From Haemaphysalis longicornis (Eukaryota; Arthropoda; Arachnida; Ixodida; Ixodidae): a stretch of 64,000 nucleotides of DNA. Every line of letters starts with the position of its first letter. Position 1 is the first letter of the stretch. Positions 52,170-64,000 of the stretch are shown here, one piece after another. Under the pieces are notes generated by a model, which saw only the letters and a program-made list of their open reading frames with translations, was not told where the DNA came from and made no database searches. The stretch spans positions 138,046,942 through 138,110,941 of the forward strand of contig CM023454.1 in NCBI GenBank assembly GCA_013339765.2, written 5' to 3'. Made by a program: the position numbers and the translations under genes.

Positions 52170-55010
52170 CGGGCAAAGGGGAAATGACGACTCCGAAGGG
52201 CGCCGCGCGGACAGAGCGTGCGTGAGCCAAAGAAGAGCGCAGGTGTGGAGATTGAGAAATGACACAAAGGCAGAAATAAAAAACAGCTGAAAAAGCAGTT
52301 GAACGGCCTTGTTTGTTATTTTGAATTAACAATTTTGTTCAATAACCACACTACGTCCAAAAATGGCACATTAGGGGCAAAAATAGGCCCAATTATGCAA
52401 AATATCAGGGCACGGGGAACGCAAAATGCAGAAGGGAGGATTAGAGAGGGGGAGGTTAGGAGGGGGCCGCGCCTCAAGAAAGGCGCCGCTGGAGAGCCAG
52501 AAATAGCCACAAAGGCCCGCGGCCGCGCGGGCACAAGGCGACAATGACGACTCCGAAGGGCCCGAGCGGCAGAGCTGTGCGTGAGACCCAAGAAGAGCGA
52601 GGCTGTGGAGGATTGAGAAATGACACACAAGCAAAACAAGAAAGCACTCGAAAAAGCAGTTGAACGGCCTTGTTTGTTATTTTGAATTAAACAATTTTGT
52701 TCAATAACCACACTACGTCCAAATGGCACATTAGGGGCAAAAATAGGCCCAATTATGCAAAATATCAGGGCACGGGGAACGCAAAATGCAGAAGGGAGGA
52801 TTAGAGAGGGAGGTTAGGAGGGGGCCGCGCCTCAAAGGAAATGCCGCCGCTTCGGGAGGAGACCAGATAAAGCCACAATGGCTATCCGCGGCCGCGCGGG
52901 ACAAGCGGCATGACGACCCTCGAAGGGCGCACGCGGCGAGCTGTTGAGAAAGAAACGCAGGGCAGGATTTTGAGAAAGAACACAAGGCAGAAAAAACAAA
53001 GAACAGCACTCAAAAAAAAGCTTGAAACTTTTTGTTATTGCCTGAATTAAAAATTTGAATCAATAACCAATAGCCAAATAATGCACATTATGGGACAAAT
53101 GGCCCAAAATGCAAACATATTCAGGAACGGGGAAGAAAATGCAGAAGGGCGTGTTTCAAGAATGCCGGGGGTTCGGGGGGCCGTCCCAAAGGAAATCCGC
53201 CGCTCGGGGGGCCAAAGCCACAATGGCTATCCCGGCCCGCGCGGACAAGCGGCATGACACCCGAAGGGCGCAGCGGCGAGTTTGAGAAAGAAACAGGCGG
53301 GAATTTTAAAATACACACAAGCAGAAAAAACAAAGAACAGCCTGAAAAAAGCTTGAAACCCTTTTTGTTATTGGCCTAATTAAAAATTTGAATCAATAAC
53401 CAATAGCCAAATAATGCACATTATGGGACAAATGGCCCAAAATGCAAACATATTCAGGACAGGGGAGAATGGCGAAGGGCGTGTTCAAGAAAGGCGGGGT
53501 TCGGGGGGCCGGTCCCAAAGGAAATCCGCCGCTCGGGGGGACCAGGCCACAATGGCTATCCGGGCCCGCGCGGACAGGCGGCATGAGCCCCAAGGGGAGC
53601 GCAGGCTGTGCGAGCACCAGAAGACCACGGCAGGATTTTAAAAGAAACAAGCAGAAAAAACAAGAACAGCCTGAAAAGCTTGAAACCTTTGTTATGCCTG
53701 ATTAAAAATTGAATCATACAATAGCCAAATATGACATTATGGACAATGCCAAAATGCAAACATATCAGACAGGGGAGAAAGCGAGGCGTGTTCAAGAGGG
53801 GTTGGAGGGCCGTAAAGAATGCCCGCGGGGGCAAAGCACATGCTATCCCGCCGCGCGGGACAAGCGGCATGAGCCCCAAGGAGCGCAGGCTGTGCGAGCA
53901 CCAAAAGACCAGGCAGGATTTAAAAGAACACAGCAGAAAAAACAAGAACAGCCTGAAAAAAGCTTGAAACCTTTGTTATGCCTGATAACAATTTGATCAA
54001 ACAGCCATCAAATAATGACACTGGGGACAAATGGCAAAGCACTATTCAGACAGGGGAGAATGCAGAGGCGCGTTCAAGAAAGGCGGTTGGAGGGCCGTCC
54101 CAAAGGAAGGCCCGCTCGGGACAAGCAAATGCTATCCCGCGCGCGGGACAAGCGGCATGACACCCGAAGGCGCAGCGGCGAGTTGGTGACACAAAGCAGG
54201 AATTAAAAGAACACAGCAGAAAAAACAAGAACAGCCTGAAAAAGCTTGAAACTTGTTATGCCTGATACAATTTGATCAAAAAGCCATCAAATAATGACAC
54301 TGGGGACAAAATGGCAAGCACTATTCAGACAGGGGAGAATGCAGAGGCGCGTTCAAGAAAGGCGGGTTGGAGGGCCGTCTCAGAAAGGCCCGCGGGGCCG
54401 AAAGCACATGCTATCCCGCCGCGCGGGACAAGCGGCATGACACCCGAAGGCGCGGGGCAGATTGGAGCACAAGGGAGTCAAGAAAAGACAAAGCAGGAAA
54501 CAAGAAAGCCTAAAAAATTGAACACCTGTTTATGCCAATAACAATTGACAAACAGCCATCAAATAATGACACTGGGGACAAAATGGCAAAGCACTATTCA
54601 GAATGGGCGAAATGCGAGGCGTGTTCAAGAATGCGCGATTGGAGGGGCCGTCCCAAAGGAATCCGCCGCTCGGGGACAAAGCACATGCTATCCCGGCCCG
54701 CGCCGGACGAGCCTGAGTGAAAAACATTTGAATACAACCAATTAGAAATAACACACTGGGGAAAAAATGAAAGCAAATATCATGAACGGGACCATGAGAG
54801 GCGAGTAAAGAATCAGCGGGAGGATACAGGGGCCCCTAAAGGAAAGCGGCCTCGGGCAAATACGAATGACGCGCCGGGGGCACGGAAAGACTCGAGGCCC
54901 GCGGGGGCTGTGCGTAGCACCCAAGAAGAGCGCAGGCTGTGCGAGGATTTTGAGAAAGAACACAAAGGCGGAAATAAACAAAGAAACAGCACTCAGAAAA
55001 AAGCAGTTGA
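52170..55010 (+). repeat. Degraded satellite zone with shrinking units
   Basis: Landmark spacing falls from 446 to about 392, 360, 353, 330, 310, 280, 280 and 270 bp, then a very short unit (about 54765-54960), after which full units resume. Differences from intact units are overwhelmingly deletions of one to several bases, and neighbouring units share many of them. The RT segment is unreadable here. Confidence 0.8.
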
Positions 55011-57199
55011 ACGAGCCTGTTTGTTATTGGCCTTGAATTAAACAATTTTGAATTCAATAACCAGCACTACGTCCAAATAAGTGCACATCTATGGGGACAA
55101 AAATAGGCCCAAATTATGCAAACATATTCATGGGACACTGGGGAACGCAAAATGGCAGAAGGCGACGTTGAATTTCAAGAATGCAGGCGGAGGATTAGCG
55201 AGGGGGCCGCGTCCTCAAAGGAAAGTGCCGCCGCTCGGGGGAGACCAGATAATAGCCACAAATGGCTTATCCGCGGCCCGCGTCCGGACAAGGCGGACAA
55301 TGACGACTCCTCGAAGGGCGCCGACGCGGACAGAGCTGTGCGTGAGCCACCCAAGAAGAGCGCAGGCTGTGCGAGATTTTGAGAAATGACACAAAGGCAG
55401 GAAATAAACAAAGAAACACACTCAGAAAAAAGCAGTTGAACGAGCCCTTGTTTGTTATTGCCTTGAATTAAACAATTTTGAATTCAATAACCAGCACTAC
55501 GTCCAAATAAGTGGCACATCTATGGGGACAAAAATAGGCCCAAATTATGCAAACATATTCATGGGACACTGGGGAACGCAAAATGGCAGAAGGCGACGTT
55601 GAATTTCAAGAATGCAGGCGGGAGGATTAGGAGGGGGCCGCGTCCTCAAAGGAAAGTGCCGCCGCTTCGGGAGGAGACCAGATAATAGCCACAAATGGCT
55701 TATCCGCGGCCCGCGTCGGGACAAGGCGGACAATGACGACTCCTCGAAGGGCGCCGACGCGGACAGAGTGTGCGTGAGCCACCCAAGAAGAGCGCAGGCT
55801 GTGCGAGGATTTTGAGAAATGACAAAAGGCAGGAAAAAAAAAAAGCATCAGAAAAAAGCAGTTGAACGAGCCCTTGTTTGTTATTGGCCTTGAATTAAAC
55901 AATTTGAATTCAATAACCAGCACTACGTCCAAATAAGTGGCACATCTATGGGGACAAAAATAGGCCCAAATTATGCAAACATATTCATGGGACACTGGGG
56001 AACGCAAAATGGCAGAAGGCGACGTTGAATTTCAAGAATGCAGGCGGGAGGATTAGCGAGGGGGCCGCGTCCTCAAAGGAAAGTGCCGCCGCTTCGGAGG
56101 AGACCAGATAATAGCCACAAATGGCTTATCCGCGGCCCGCGTCCGGGCACAAGGCGGACAATGACGACCCTCGAAGGGCGCCGACGCGGACAGAGCTGTG
56201 CGTGAGCCACCCAAGAAGAGCGCAGGCTGTGCGAGGATTTTGAGAAATGACACAAAGGCAGGAAATAAACAAAGAACAGCACTCAGAAAAAAGCAGTTGA
56301 ACGAGCCCTTGTTTGTTATTGGCCTTGAATTAAACAATTTTGAATTCAATAACCAGCACTACGTCCAAATAAGTGGCACATCTATGGGGACAAAAATAGG
56401 CCCAAATTATGCAAACATATTCATGGGACACTGGGGAACGCAAAATGGCAGAAGGCGACGTTGAATTTCAAGAATGCAGGCGGGAGGATTAGTGAGGGGG
56501 CCGCGTCCTCAAAGGAAAGTGCCGCCGCTTCGGGAGGAGACCAGATAATAGCCACAAATGGCTTATCCGCGGCCCGCGTCCGGGCACAAGGCGGACAATG
56601 ACGACTCCTCGAAGGGCGCCGACGCGGACAGAGCTGTGCGTGAGCCACCCAAGAAGAGCGCAGGCTGTGCGAGGATTTTGAGAAATGACACACAAGGCAG
56701 GAAATAAACAAAGAAAACAGCACTCAGAAAAAAGCAGTTGAACGAGCCCTTGTTTGTTATTGGCCTTGAATTAAACAATTTTGAATTCAATAACCAGCAC
56801 TACGTCCAAATAAGTGGCACATCTATGGGGACAAAAATAGGCCCAAATTATGCAAACATATTCATGGGACACTGGGGAACGCAAAATGGCAGAAGGCGAC
56901 GTTGAATTTCAAGAATGCAGGCGGGAGGATTAGCGAGGGGGCCGCGTCCTCAAAGGAAAGTGCCGCCGCTTCGGGAGGAGACCAGATAATAGCCACAAAT
57001 GGCTTATCCGCGGCCCGCGTCCGGGCACAAGGCGGACAATGACGACTCCTCGAAGGGCGCCGACGCGGACAGAGCTGTGCGTGAGCCACCCAAGAAGAGC
57101 GCAGGCTGTGCGAGGATTTTGAGAAATGACACAAAGGCAGGAAATAAACAAAGAAACAGCACTCAGAAAAAAGCAGTTGAACGAGCCCTTGTTTGTTAT

Positions 57200-57920
57200 G
57201 CACATTTGGAAAGAACCAAGGGGAAAAACAAGAAAAGCACCAAAAAAAGCAGTTGACGAGCTTTTTGTATGCCTAATAAAATTTAACAAAACAGCACTAG
57301 CAAATAAGGGCCTTTGGAAATGGCCTAAATTACAAATATTCAGGACACTGGGGACCAAAATGGCAAACAGTGAATAAGACAGGGGAGATAAGGGGGCCGG
57401 TAAAGGAAAGGCCGCGCTCGGGAGCCAGAATAGCCAAGGTTACCGGGCCGCGTCCAAAGGAAATGCGCTCCTCGAAGGGGCCGACCGAAGGCTTCGGGCC
57501 CCCAGGGCCAGGCGGCAATTTGAGAATCCAAAGGCAGGAAAAAACAAGAAACAGCACTCAGAAAAAAGCAGTTGCGAGCCTTTTTGTTATTGGCCTGAAT
57601 TAAACAATTTGAATTCAATACAGCACTAGCAAATAAGTGGCACATCTATGGGGACAAATGGCCCAAATTATGCAAACATATTCATGGGACACTACGCAAA
57701 ATGGCAGAAGGCGACTTGAATTTCAAAATGCAGGCAGATTAGCGAGGGGGCCGCCAAAGGAAAGGCGCCGTTGGAAACCAATAATGCACAAAGGCTTATC
57801 CGCGGCCCGCGTCCCAAAGGAAATGACGACTCCTCGAAGGGGCCGACGCGACAGAGCTGTGCGTGGCCACCCGGAGCGCAGGCGGCGAGATTTTGGAAAT
57901 GCCAAGGCAGAAATAAACAA
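57200..57920 (+). repeat. Second degraded patch of the satellite
   Basis: About two units (57200-57701 and 57702-58094) show the same deletion-heavy decay, with a substitution-rich start (ATGCACATTTGGAAAGAACC) that I do not see elsewhere in the array. Confidence 0.7.
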
Positions 57921-58534
57921 AGAAACAGCACTCAGAAAAAAGCAGTTGAACGAGCCCTTGTTTGTTATTGGCCTTGAATTAAACAATTTTGAATTCAATA
58001 ACCAGCACTACGTCCAAATAAGTGGCACATCTATGGGGACAAAAATAGGCCCAAATTATGCAAACATATTCATGGGACACTGGGGAACGCAAAATGGCAG
58101 AAGGCGACGTTGAATTTCAAGAATGCAGGCGGGAGGATTAGTGAGGGGGCCGCGTCCTCAAAGGAAAGTGCCGCCGCTTCGGGAGGAGACCAGATAATAG
58201 CCACAAATGGCTTATCCGCGGCCCGCGTCCGGGACACAAGGCGGACAATGACGACTCCTCGAAGGGCGCCGACGCGGACAGAGCTGTGCGTGAGCCACCA
58301 AGAAGAGCGCAGGCTGTGCGAGGCATTTTGAGAAATGACACAAAGGCAGGAAATAAACAAAGAAACAGCACTCAGAAAAAAGCAGTTGAACGAGCCCTTG
58401 TTTGTTATTGGCCTTGAATTAAACAATTTTGAATTCAATAACCAGCACTACGTCCAAATAAGTGGCACATCTATGGGGACAAAAATAGGCCCAAATTATG
58501 CAAACATATTCATGGGACACTGGGGAACGCAAAA

Positions 58535-61500
58535 TGGCAGAAGGCGACGTTGAATTTCAAGAATGCAGGCGCGAGGATTAGTGAGGGGGCCGCGTCCTCA
58601 AAGGAAAGTACCGCCGCTTCGGGAGGAGACCAGATAATAGCCACAAATGGCTTATCCGCGGCCCGCGTCCGGGACACAAGGCGGACAATGACGACTCCTC
58701 GAAGGGCGCCGACGCGGGACAGAGCTGTGCGTGAGCCACCCAAGAAGAGCGCAGGCTGTGCGAGGCATTTTGAGAAATGACACAAAGGCAGGAAATAAAC
58801 AAAGAAATACAGCACTCAGAAAAAAGCAGTTGAACGAGCCCTTGTTTGTTATTGGCCTTGAATTAAACAATTTTGAATTCAATAACCAGCACTACGTCCA
58901 AATAAGTGGCACATCTGATGGGGACAAAAATAGGCCCAAATTATGCAAACATATTCATGGGACACTGGGGAACGCAAAATGGCAGAAGGCGACGTTGGAA
59001 TTTCAAGAATGCAGGCGCGAGGATTAGTGAGGGGGCCGCATCCTCAAAGGAAAGTACCGCCGCTTCGGGAGGAGACCAGATAATAGCCACAAATGGCTTA
59101 TCCGCGGCCCGCGTCCGGGACACAAGGCGGACAATGACGACTCTCGAAGGGCGCCGACGCGGAACAGAGCTGTGCGTGAGCCACCCAAGAAGAGCGCAGG
59201 CTGTGCGAGCATTTGAGAAATGACACAAAAGGCAGGAAATAAACAAAGAATACAGCACTCAGAAAAAAGCAGTTTGAACGAGCCCTTGTTTGTTATTGGC
59301 CTTGAATTAAACAATTTTGAATTCAATAACCAGCACTACGTCCAAATAAGTGGCACATCTATGGGGACAAAAATAGGCCCAAATTATGCAAACATATTCC
59401 ATGGGACACTGGGGAACGCAAAATGGCAGAAGGCGACGTTGAATTTCAAGAATGCAGGCGCGCGAGGATTAGTGAGGGGGCCGCGTCCTCAAAGGAAAGT
59501 ACCGCCGCTCGGGAGGAGACCAGATAATAGCCACAAATGGCTTATCCGCGGCCCGCGTCCGGGACACAAGGCGGACAATGACGACTCCTCGAAGGGCGCC
59601 GACGCGGACAGAGCTGTGCGTGAGCCACCCAAGAAGAGCGCAGGCTGTGCGAGGCATTTTGAGAAATGACCACAAAAGGCAGGAAATAAACAAAGAATAC
59701 AGCACTCAGAAAAAAGCAGTTGAACGAGCCCTTGTTTGTTATTGGCCTTGAATTAAACAATTTTGAATTCAATAACCAGCACTTACGTCCAAATAAGTGG
59801 CACTCTATGGGGACAAAAATAGGCCCAAATTATGCAAACATATTCATGGGACACTGGGGAACGCAAAATGGCAGAAGGCGACGTTGAATTTCAAGAATGC
59901 AGGCGCGAGGATTAGTGAGGGGGCCGCATCCTCAAAGGAAAGTACCGCCGCTTCGGGAGGAGACCAGATAATAGCCACAAATGGCTTATCCGCGGCCCGC
60001 GTCCGGGACACAAGGCGGACAATGGACGATCCTCGAAGGGCCGCCGACGCGACAGAGCTGTGCGTGAGCCACCCAAGAAGAGCGCAGGCTGTGCGAGCAT
60101 TTTGAGAAATGACACAAAGGCAGGAAATAAACAAAGAATACAGCACTCAGAAAAAAGCAGTTGAACGAGCCCTTGTTTGTTATTGGCCTTGAATTAAACA
60201 ATTTTGAATTCAATAACCAGCACTACGTCCAAATAAGTGGCACATCTATGGGGACAAAAATAGGCCCAAATTATGCAAACATATTCATGGGACACTGGGG
60301 AACGCAAAATGGCAGAAGGCGACGTGAATTTCAAGAATGCAGGCGCGAGGATAGTGAGGGGGCCGCGTCCTCAAAGGAAAGTACCGCCGCTTCGGGAGGA
60401 GACAGATAATAGCCACAAATGGCTTATCCGCGGCCCGCGTCCGGGACACAAGGCGGACAATGACGACTCCTCGAAGGGCGCCGACGCGGACAGAGCTGTG
60501 CGTGAGCCACCCAAGAAGAGCGCAGGCTGTGCGAGCATTTTGAGAAATGACACAAAAGGCAGGAAATAAACAAAGAATACAGCACTCAGAAAAAAGCAGT
60601 TGAACGAGCCCTTGTTTGTTATTGGCCTTGAATTAAACAATTTTGAATTCAATAACCAGCACTACGTCCAAATAAGTGGCACATCTATGGGGACAAAAAT
60701 AGGCCCAAATTATGCAAACATATTCATGGGACACTGGGGAACGCAAAATGGCAGAAGGCGACGTTGAATTTCAAGAATGCAGGCGCGAGGATTAGTGAGG
60801 GGGCCGCAGTCCTCAAAGGAAAGTACCGCCGCTTCGGAGGAGACCAGATAATAGCCACAAATGGCTTATCCGCGGCCCGCGTCCGGGACACAAGGCGGAC
60901 AATGACGACTCCTCGAAGGGCGCCGACGCGGACAGAGCTGTGCGTGAGCCACCCAAGAAGAGCGCAGGCTGTGCGAGCATTTTGAGAAATGACACAAAAG
61001 GCAGGAAATAAACAAAGAATACAGCACTCAGAAAAAAGCAGTTGAACGAGCCCTTGTTTGTTATTGGCCTTGAATTAAACAATTTTGAATTCAATAACCA
61101 GCACTACGTCCAAATAGTGGCACATCTATGGGGACAAAATAGGCCCAAATTATGCAAACATATTCATGGGGACACTGGGGAACGCAAAATGGCAGAAGAA
61201 GGCGACGTTGAATTTCAAGAATGCAGGCGGCGAGGATTAGTGGGGGGCCGCGTCCTCAAAGGAAAGTACCGCCGCTTCGGGAGGAGACCAGATAATAGCC
61301 ACAAATGGCTTATCCGCGGCCCGCGTCCGGGACACAAGGCGGACCAATGACGACTCCTCGAAGGGCGCCGACGCGGACAGAGCTGTGCGTGAGCCACCCA
61401 AGAAGAGCGCAGGCTGTGCGAGCATTTTGAGAAATGACACAAAGGCAGGAATAACAAAGAATACAGCACTCAGAAAAAAGCAGTTGAACGAGCCCTTGTT

Positions 61501-62580
61501 TGTTATTGGCCTTGAATTAAACAATTTTGAATTCAATAACCAGCACTACGTCCAAATAAGTGGCACATCTATGGGGACAAAATAGGCCCAAATTATGCAA
61601 CATATTCATGGACACTGGGGAACGCAAAATGGCAGAAGGCGACGTTGAATTTCAAGAATGCAGGCGGGAGGGATTAGTGAGGGGGCCGCGTCCTCAAAGG
61701 AAAGTACCGCCGCTTCGGGAGGAGACCAGATAATAGCCACAAATGGCTTATCCGCGGCCCGCGTCCGGGACACAAGGCGGACAATGACGACTCCTCGAAG
61801 GGCGCCGACGCGGACAGAGCTTGTGCGTGAGCCACCCAAGAAGAGCGCAGGCTGTGCGAGATTTTGAGAAATGACACACAAGGCAGGAAATAAACAAAGA
61901 ATACAGCACTCAGAAAAAAGCAGTTGAACGAGCCCTTGTTTGTTTATTGGCCTTGAATTAAACAATTTTGAATTCAATAACCAGCACTACGTCCAAATAA
62001 GTGGCACATCTATGGGGACAAAAATAGGCCCAAATTATGCAAACATATTCATGGGACACTGGGGAACGCAAATGCAGAAGGCGACGTTGAATTTCAAGAA
62101 TGCAGGCGCGAGGATTAGTGAGGGGGGCCGCGTCCTCAAAGGAAAGTACCGCCGCTTCGGGAGGAGACCAGATAATAGCCACAAATGGCTTATCCGCGGC
62201 CCGCGTCCGGGACACAAGGCGGACAATGACGACTCCTCGAAGGGCGCCGACGCGACAGAGCTGTGCGTGAGCCACCCAAGAAGAGCGCAGGCTGTGCGAG
62301 CATTTTGAGAAATGACACAAAAGGCAGGAAATAAACAAAGAATACAGCACTCAGAAAAAAGCAGTTGAACGAGCCCTTGTTTGTTATTGGCCTTGAATTA
62401 AACAATTTTGAATTCAATAACCAGCACTACGTCCAAATAAGTGGCACATCTATGGGGACAAAAATAGGCCCAAATTATGCAAACATATTCATGGGACACT
62501 GGGGAACGCAAAATGGCAGAAGGCGACGTTGAATTTCAAGAATGCAGGCGCGAGGATTAGTGAGGGGGCCGCGTCCTCAA
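58535..62580 (+). repeat. Satellite sub-block with the GTACCGCC variant
   Basis: Eight to nine consecutive units carry AAAGTACCGCC instead of AAAGTGCCGCC and mostly GCGCGAGGATTAG. Units either side have the G version. Single-base insertions are also commoner here than in the left half. Local homogenisation is the simple explanation. Confidence 0.7.
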
Positions 62581-63376
62581 AGGAAAGTGCCGCCGCTTCG
62601 GGAGGAGACCAGATAATAGCCACAAATGGCTTATCCGCGGCCCGCGTCCGGGACACAAGGCGGACAATGACGACTCCTCGAAGGGCGCCGACGCGGACAG
62701 AGCTGTGCGTGAGCCACCCAAGAAGAGCGCAGGCTGTGCGAGCATTTTGAGAAATGACACACAAGGCAGGAAATAAACAAAGAAACAGCACTCAGAAAAA
62801 AGCAGTTGAACGAGCCCTTGTTTGTTATTGGCCTTGAATTAAACAATTTTGAATTCAATAACCAGCACTACGTCCAAATAAGTGGCACATCTATGGGGAC
62901 AAAAATAGGCCCAAATTATGCAAACATATTCATGGGACACTGGGGAACGCAAAATGGCAGAAGGCGACGTTGAATTTCAAGAATGCAGGCGGGAGGATTA
63001 GTGAGGGGGCCGCGTCCTCAAAGGAAAGTGCCGCCGCTTCGGGAGGAGACCAGATAATAGCCACAAATGGCTTATCCGCGGCCCGCGTCCGGGGCACAAG
63101 GCGGACAATGACGACTCCTCGAAGGGCGCCGACGCGGACAGAGTTGTGCGTGAGCCACTCCAAGAAGAGCGCAGGCTGTGCGAGGATTTTGAGAAATGAC
63201 ACACAAGGCAGGAAATAAACAAAGAAAACAGCACACAGAAAAAAACAGTTGAACGAGCCCTTGTTGGTTAATACTTGAATAAACAATTTTGAATTCAATA
63301 ACCAGCACTACGTCCAAATAAGTGGCACATCTAGGGGGACAAAAATAGGCCCAAATTATGCAAACATATTCATGGG

Positions 63377-64000
63377 AACCCTTGAGACACAGTTCTTGGA
63401 GAACTTCCCTTTAAAACCACTGTTTTACAAGCGGTACATCGACGACATTTTCTTGGTTTAGTCTCATGGTGAGGACGCCCTGAAACAATTCATATCCGAT
63501 TTCAACAGTGCTCACAGTGATATCTCATTTTCACATGAGTATTGAACCTCTACAATAAATTTCCTTGACGTGCAGATAACAACTAACGGACACAGACTGG
63601 ATACTTCTGTGTACAGAAAACCCACCGACCGACACCAATACTTGAACTTTCACAGCAGCCATGTGAGACACTGCAAAACGGCCATTCCATACAGCCAAGC
63701 CCTACGCTTCCGCAGAATTTGCTCTAACCAAAATGACTTCGCTTCTAATTGTGATCAGCTCCGCATTGACCTCGCACGACAAAAATACCCACTACCACTC
63801 ATTGAAGATTCAATCAGGAAGGCATCAGAACAGGAGCGTTCTAGCCTTATTAGTGGCAATAAAAGCTCCGCTTCGAGGTCACAAACCAATCTGATTTTGA
63901 CATATTCGGCATCTGGCCCAAACGTCAATGAAATTTTAAGAAGACACCACAACATCTTGCTCCAGAGTGAAAGAATGAAGCACGTCATTCCAGACCCACC
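63377..64000 (+). pseudogene. PLE reverse transcriptase, continuing after the satellite; runs off the window
   Basis: The frame resumes with TLETQFLENFPLKPLFYKRY and IDDIFLV (the active-site YIDD is intact, at about 63435-63450), then FISDFNSAHSDISFSHEY, INFLDVQITTNGHRLDTSVY, RKPTDRHQYLNFHSSHV, CKTAIPYSQALRFRRICSNQ and ILRRHHNILLQSERMKHVIP. Two in-frame stops (after FLV and after SHEY) sit where relatives have Trp, so TGG became TAG and TGA. GIY-YIG should follow beyond 64000. Partial because of the window end. Confidence 0.8.

Larger units (their letters stand above)
45069..63376 (+). repeat. Satellite array, about 45 units of about 441 bp, embedded in a PLE
   Basis: Using the TGGCAGAAGG landmark, units start at 45087, 45529, 45977, 46421, 46863, 47195 and so on to 62955. 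Intact units are 437-446 bp long, and most are near-identical. Each unit contains a PLE RT segment (LELNNFEFNNQHY, VQISGTSMGTKIGPNYANIF, MG), about 110 bp, and about 310 bp of unrecognised GC-rich sequence with CGCGGCCCGCGTCCGGG. At the right edge the RT frame continues seamlessly into 63377. Unit length is not reliably a multiple of three and stops occur in all frames, so the array is not one long gene. The first and last units are the most divergent, as usual for array edges. Confidence 0.9.

Noticed and set aside
45069..63376. Regular repeats resembling a CRISPR array or an operon of small genes
   Set aside because: The units are 441 bp and contiguous, with no unique spacers; the frames recur only through DNA repetition and carry indels in all frames. 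Flanking sequence is eukaryotic PLE.

Overview
The window looks like repeat-dense, non-genic nuclear DNA from an arthropod, most likely a hard (ixodid) tick. That inference rests on the mix of decayed mobile elements: Penelope-like elements (PLEs) with GIY-YIG endonuclease domains, I-clade, CR1-like and RTE-like LINEs, a Gypsy LTR retrotransposon, and a tRNA-derived SINE that resembles the tick Ruka family. No sequence search was run. I see no convincing host gene, no rRNA, no CRISPR array and no bacterial or organellar sequence. Almost every reading frame is either a broken transposon protein or a chance frame.

Layout. 163-893: a TA-flanked MITE. 2809-2885: a tiny I-LINE 3' end on the minus strand. 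3007-8553: a full-length but decayed I-clade LINE bounded by a perfect 14-bp target-site duplication. 9277-9511: a tRNA-derived SINE. 10526-12050: a PLE remnant between 82-bp inverted terminal repeats. 14566-15617 and 19269-20340: two copies of a foldback repeat that bracket a CR1-like LINE (15723-19268, minus) with a near-intact 893-aa endonuclease/reverse-transcriptase ORF. 20755-23035: a direct pair of about 555-bp unknown repeats. 23299-33211: a Gypsy element whose 5' LTR is split by a 3.1-kb LINE and whose pol region carries a small foldback insertion. 34.2-40.9 kb: a cluster in which PLE ends, RTE-related sequence and tRNA-like modules alternate with (TA)n tracts. 40929-41824: a TA-flanked MITE with TIRs of about 300 bp. 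41870-44403: a second PLE, with an inverted 5' end.

The most remarkable part is 45069-63376. About 45 tandem copies of a roughly 441-bp unit lie inside a PLE. Each unit carries a piece of the PLE reverse transcriptase that ends at IFMG, plus about 310 bp of unrecognised sequence. Directly after the last unit the same RT frame resumes (TLETQFLENF ... YIDDIF) and runs off the end of the window. This looks like a satellite born from, and still embedded in, a retroelement catalytic domain. Within it, unit length falls almost step by step from about 446 to about 270 bp across 52.0-54.9 kb and then resets. That is either deletion-biased decay with re-amplification or an assembly-consensus artefact.

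The elements do not form a cooperating pathway. The links between them are nesting (LINE in LTR, LINE in PLE, foldback in pol, satellite in PLE), shared target preference for (TA)n, and PLE termini that carry hammerhead-ribozyme-like folds.
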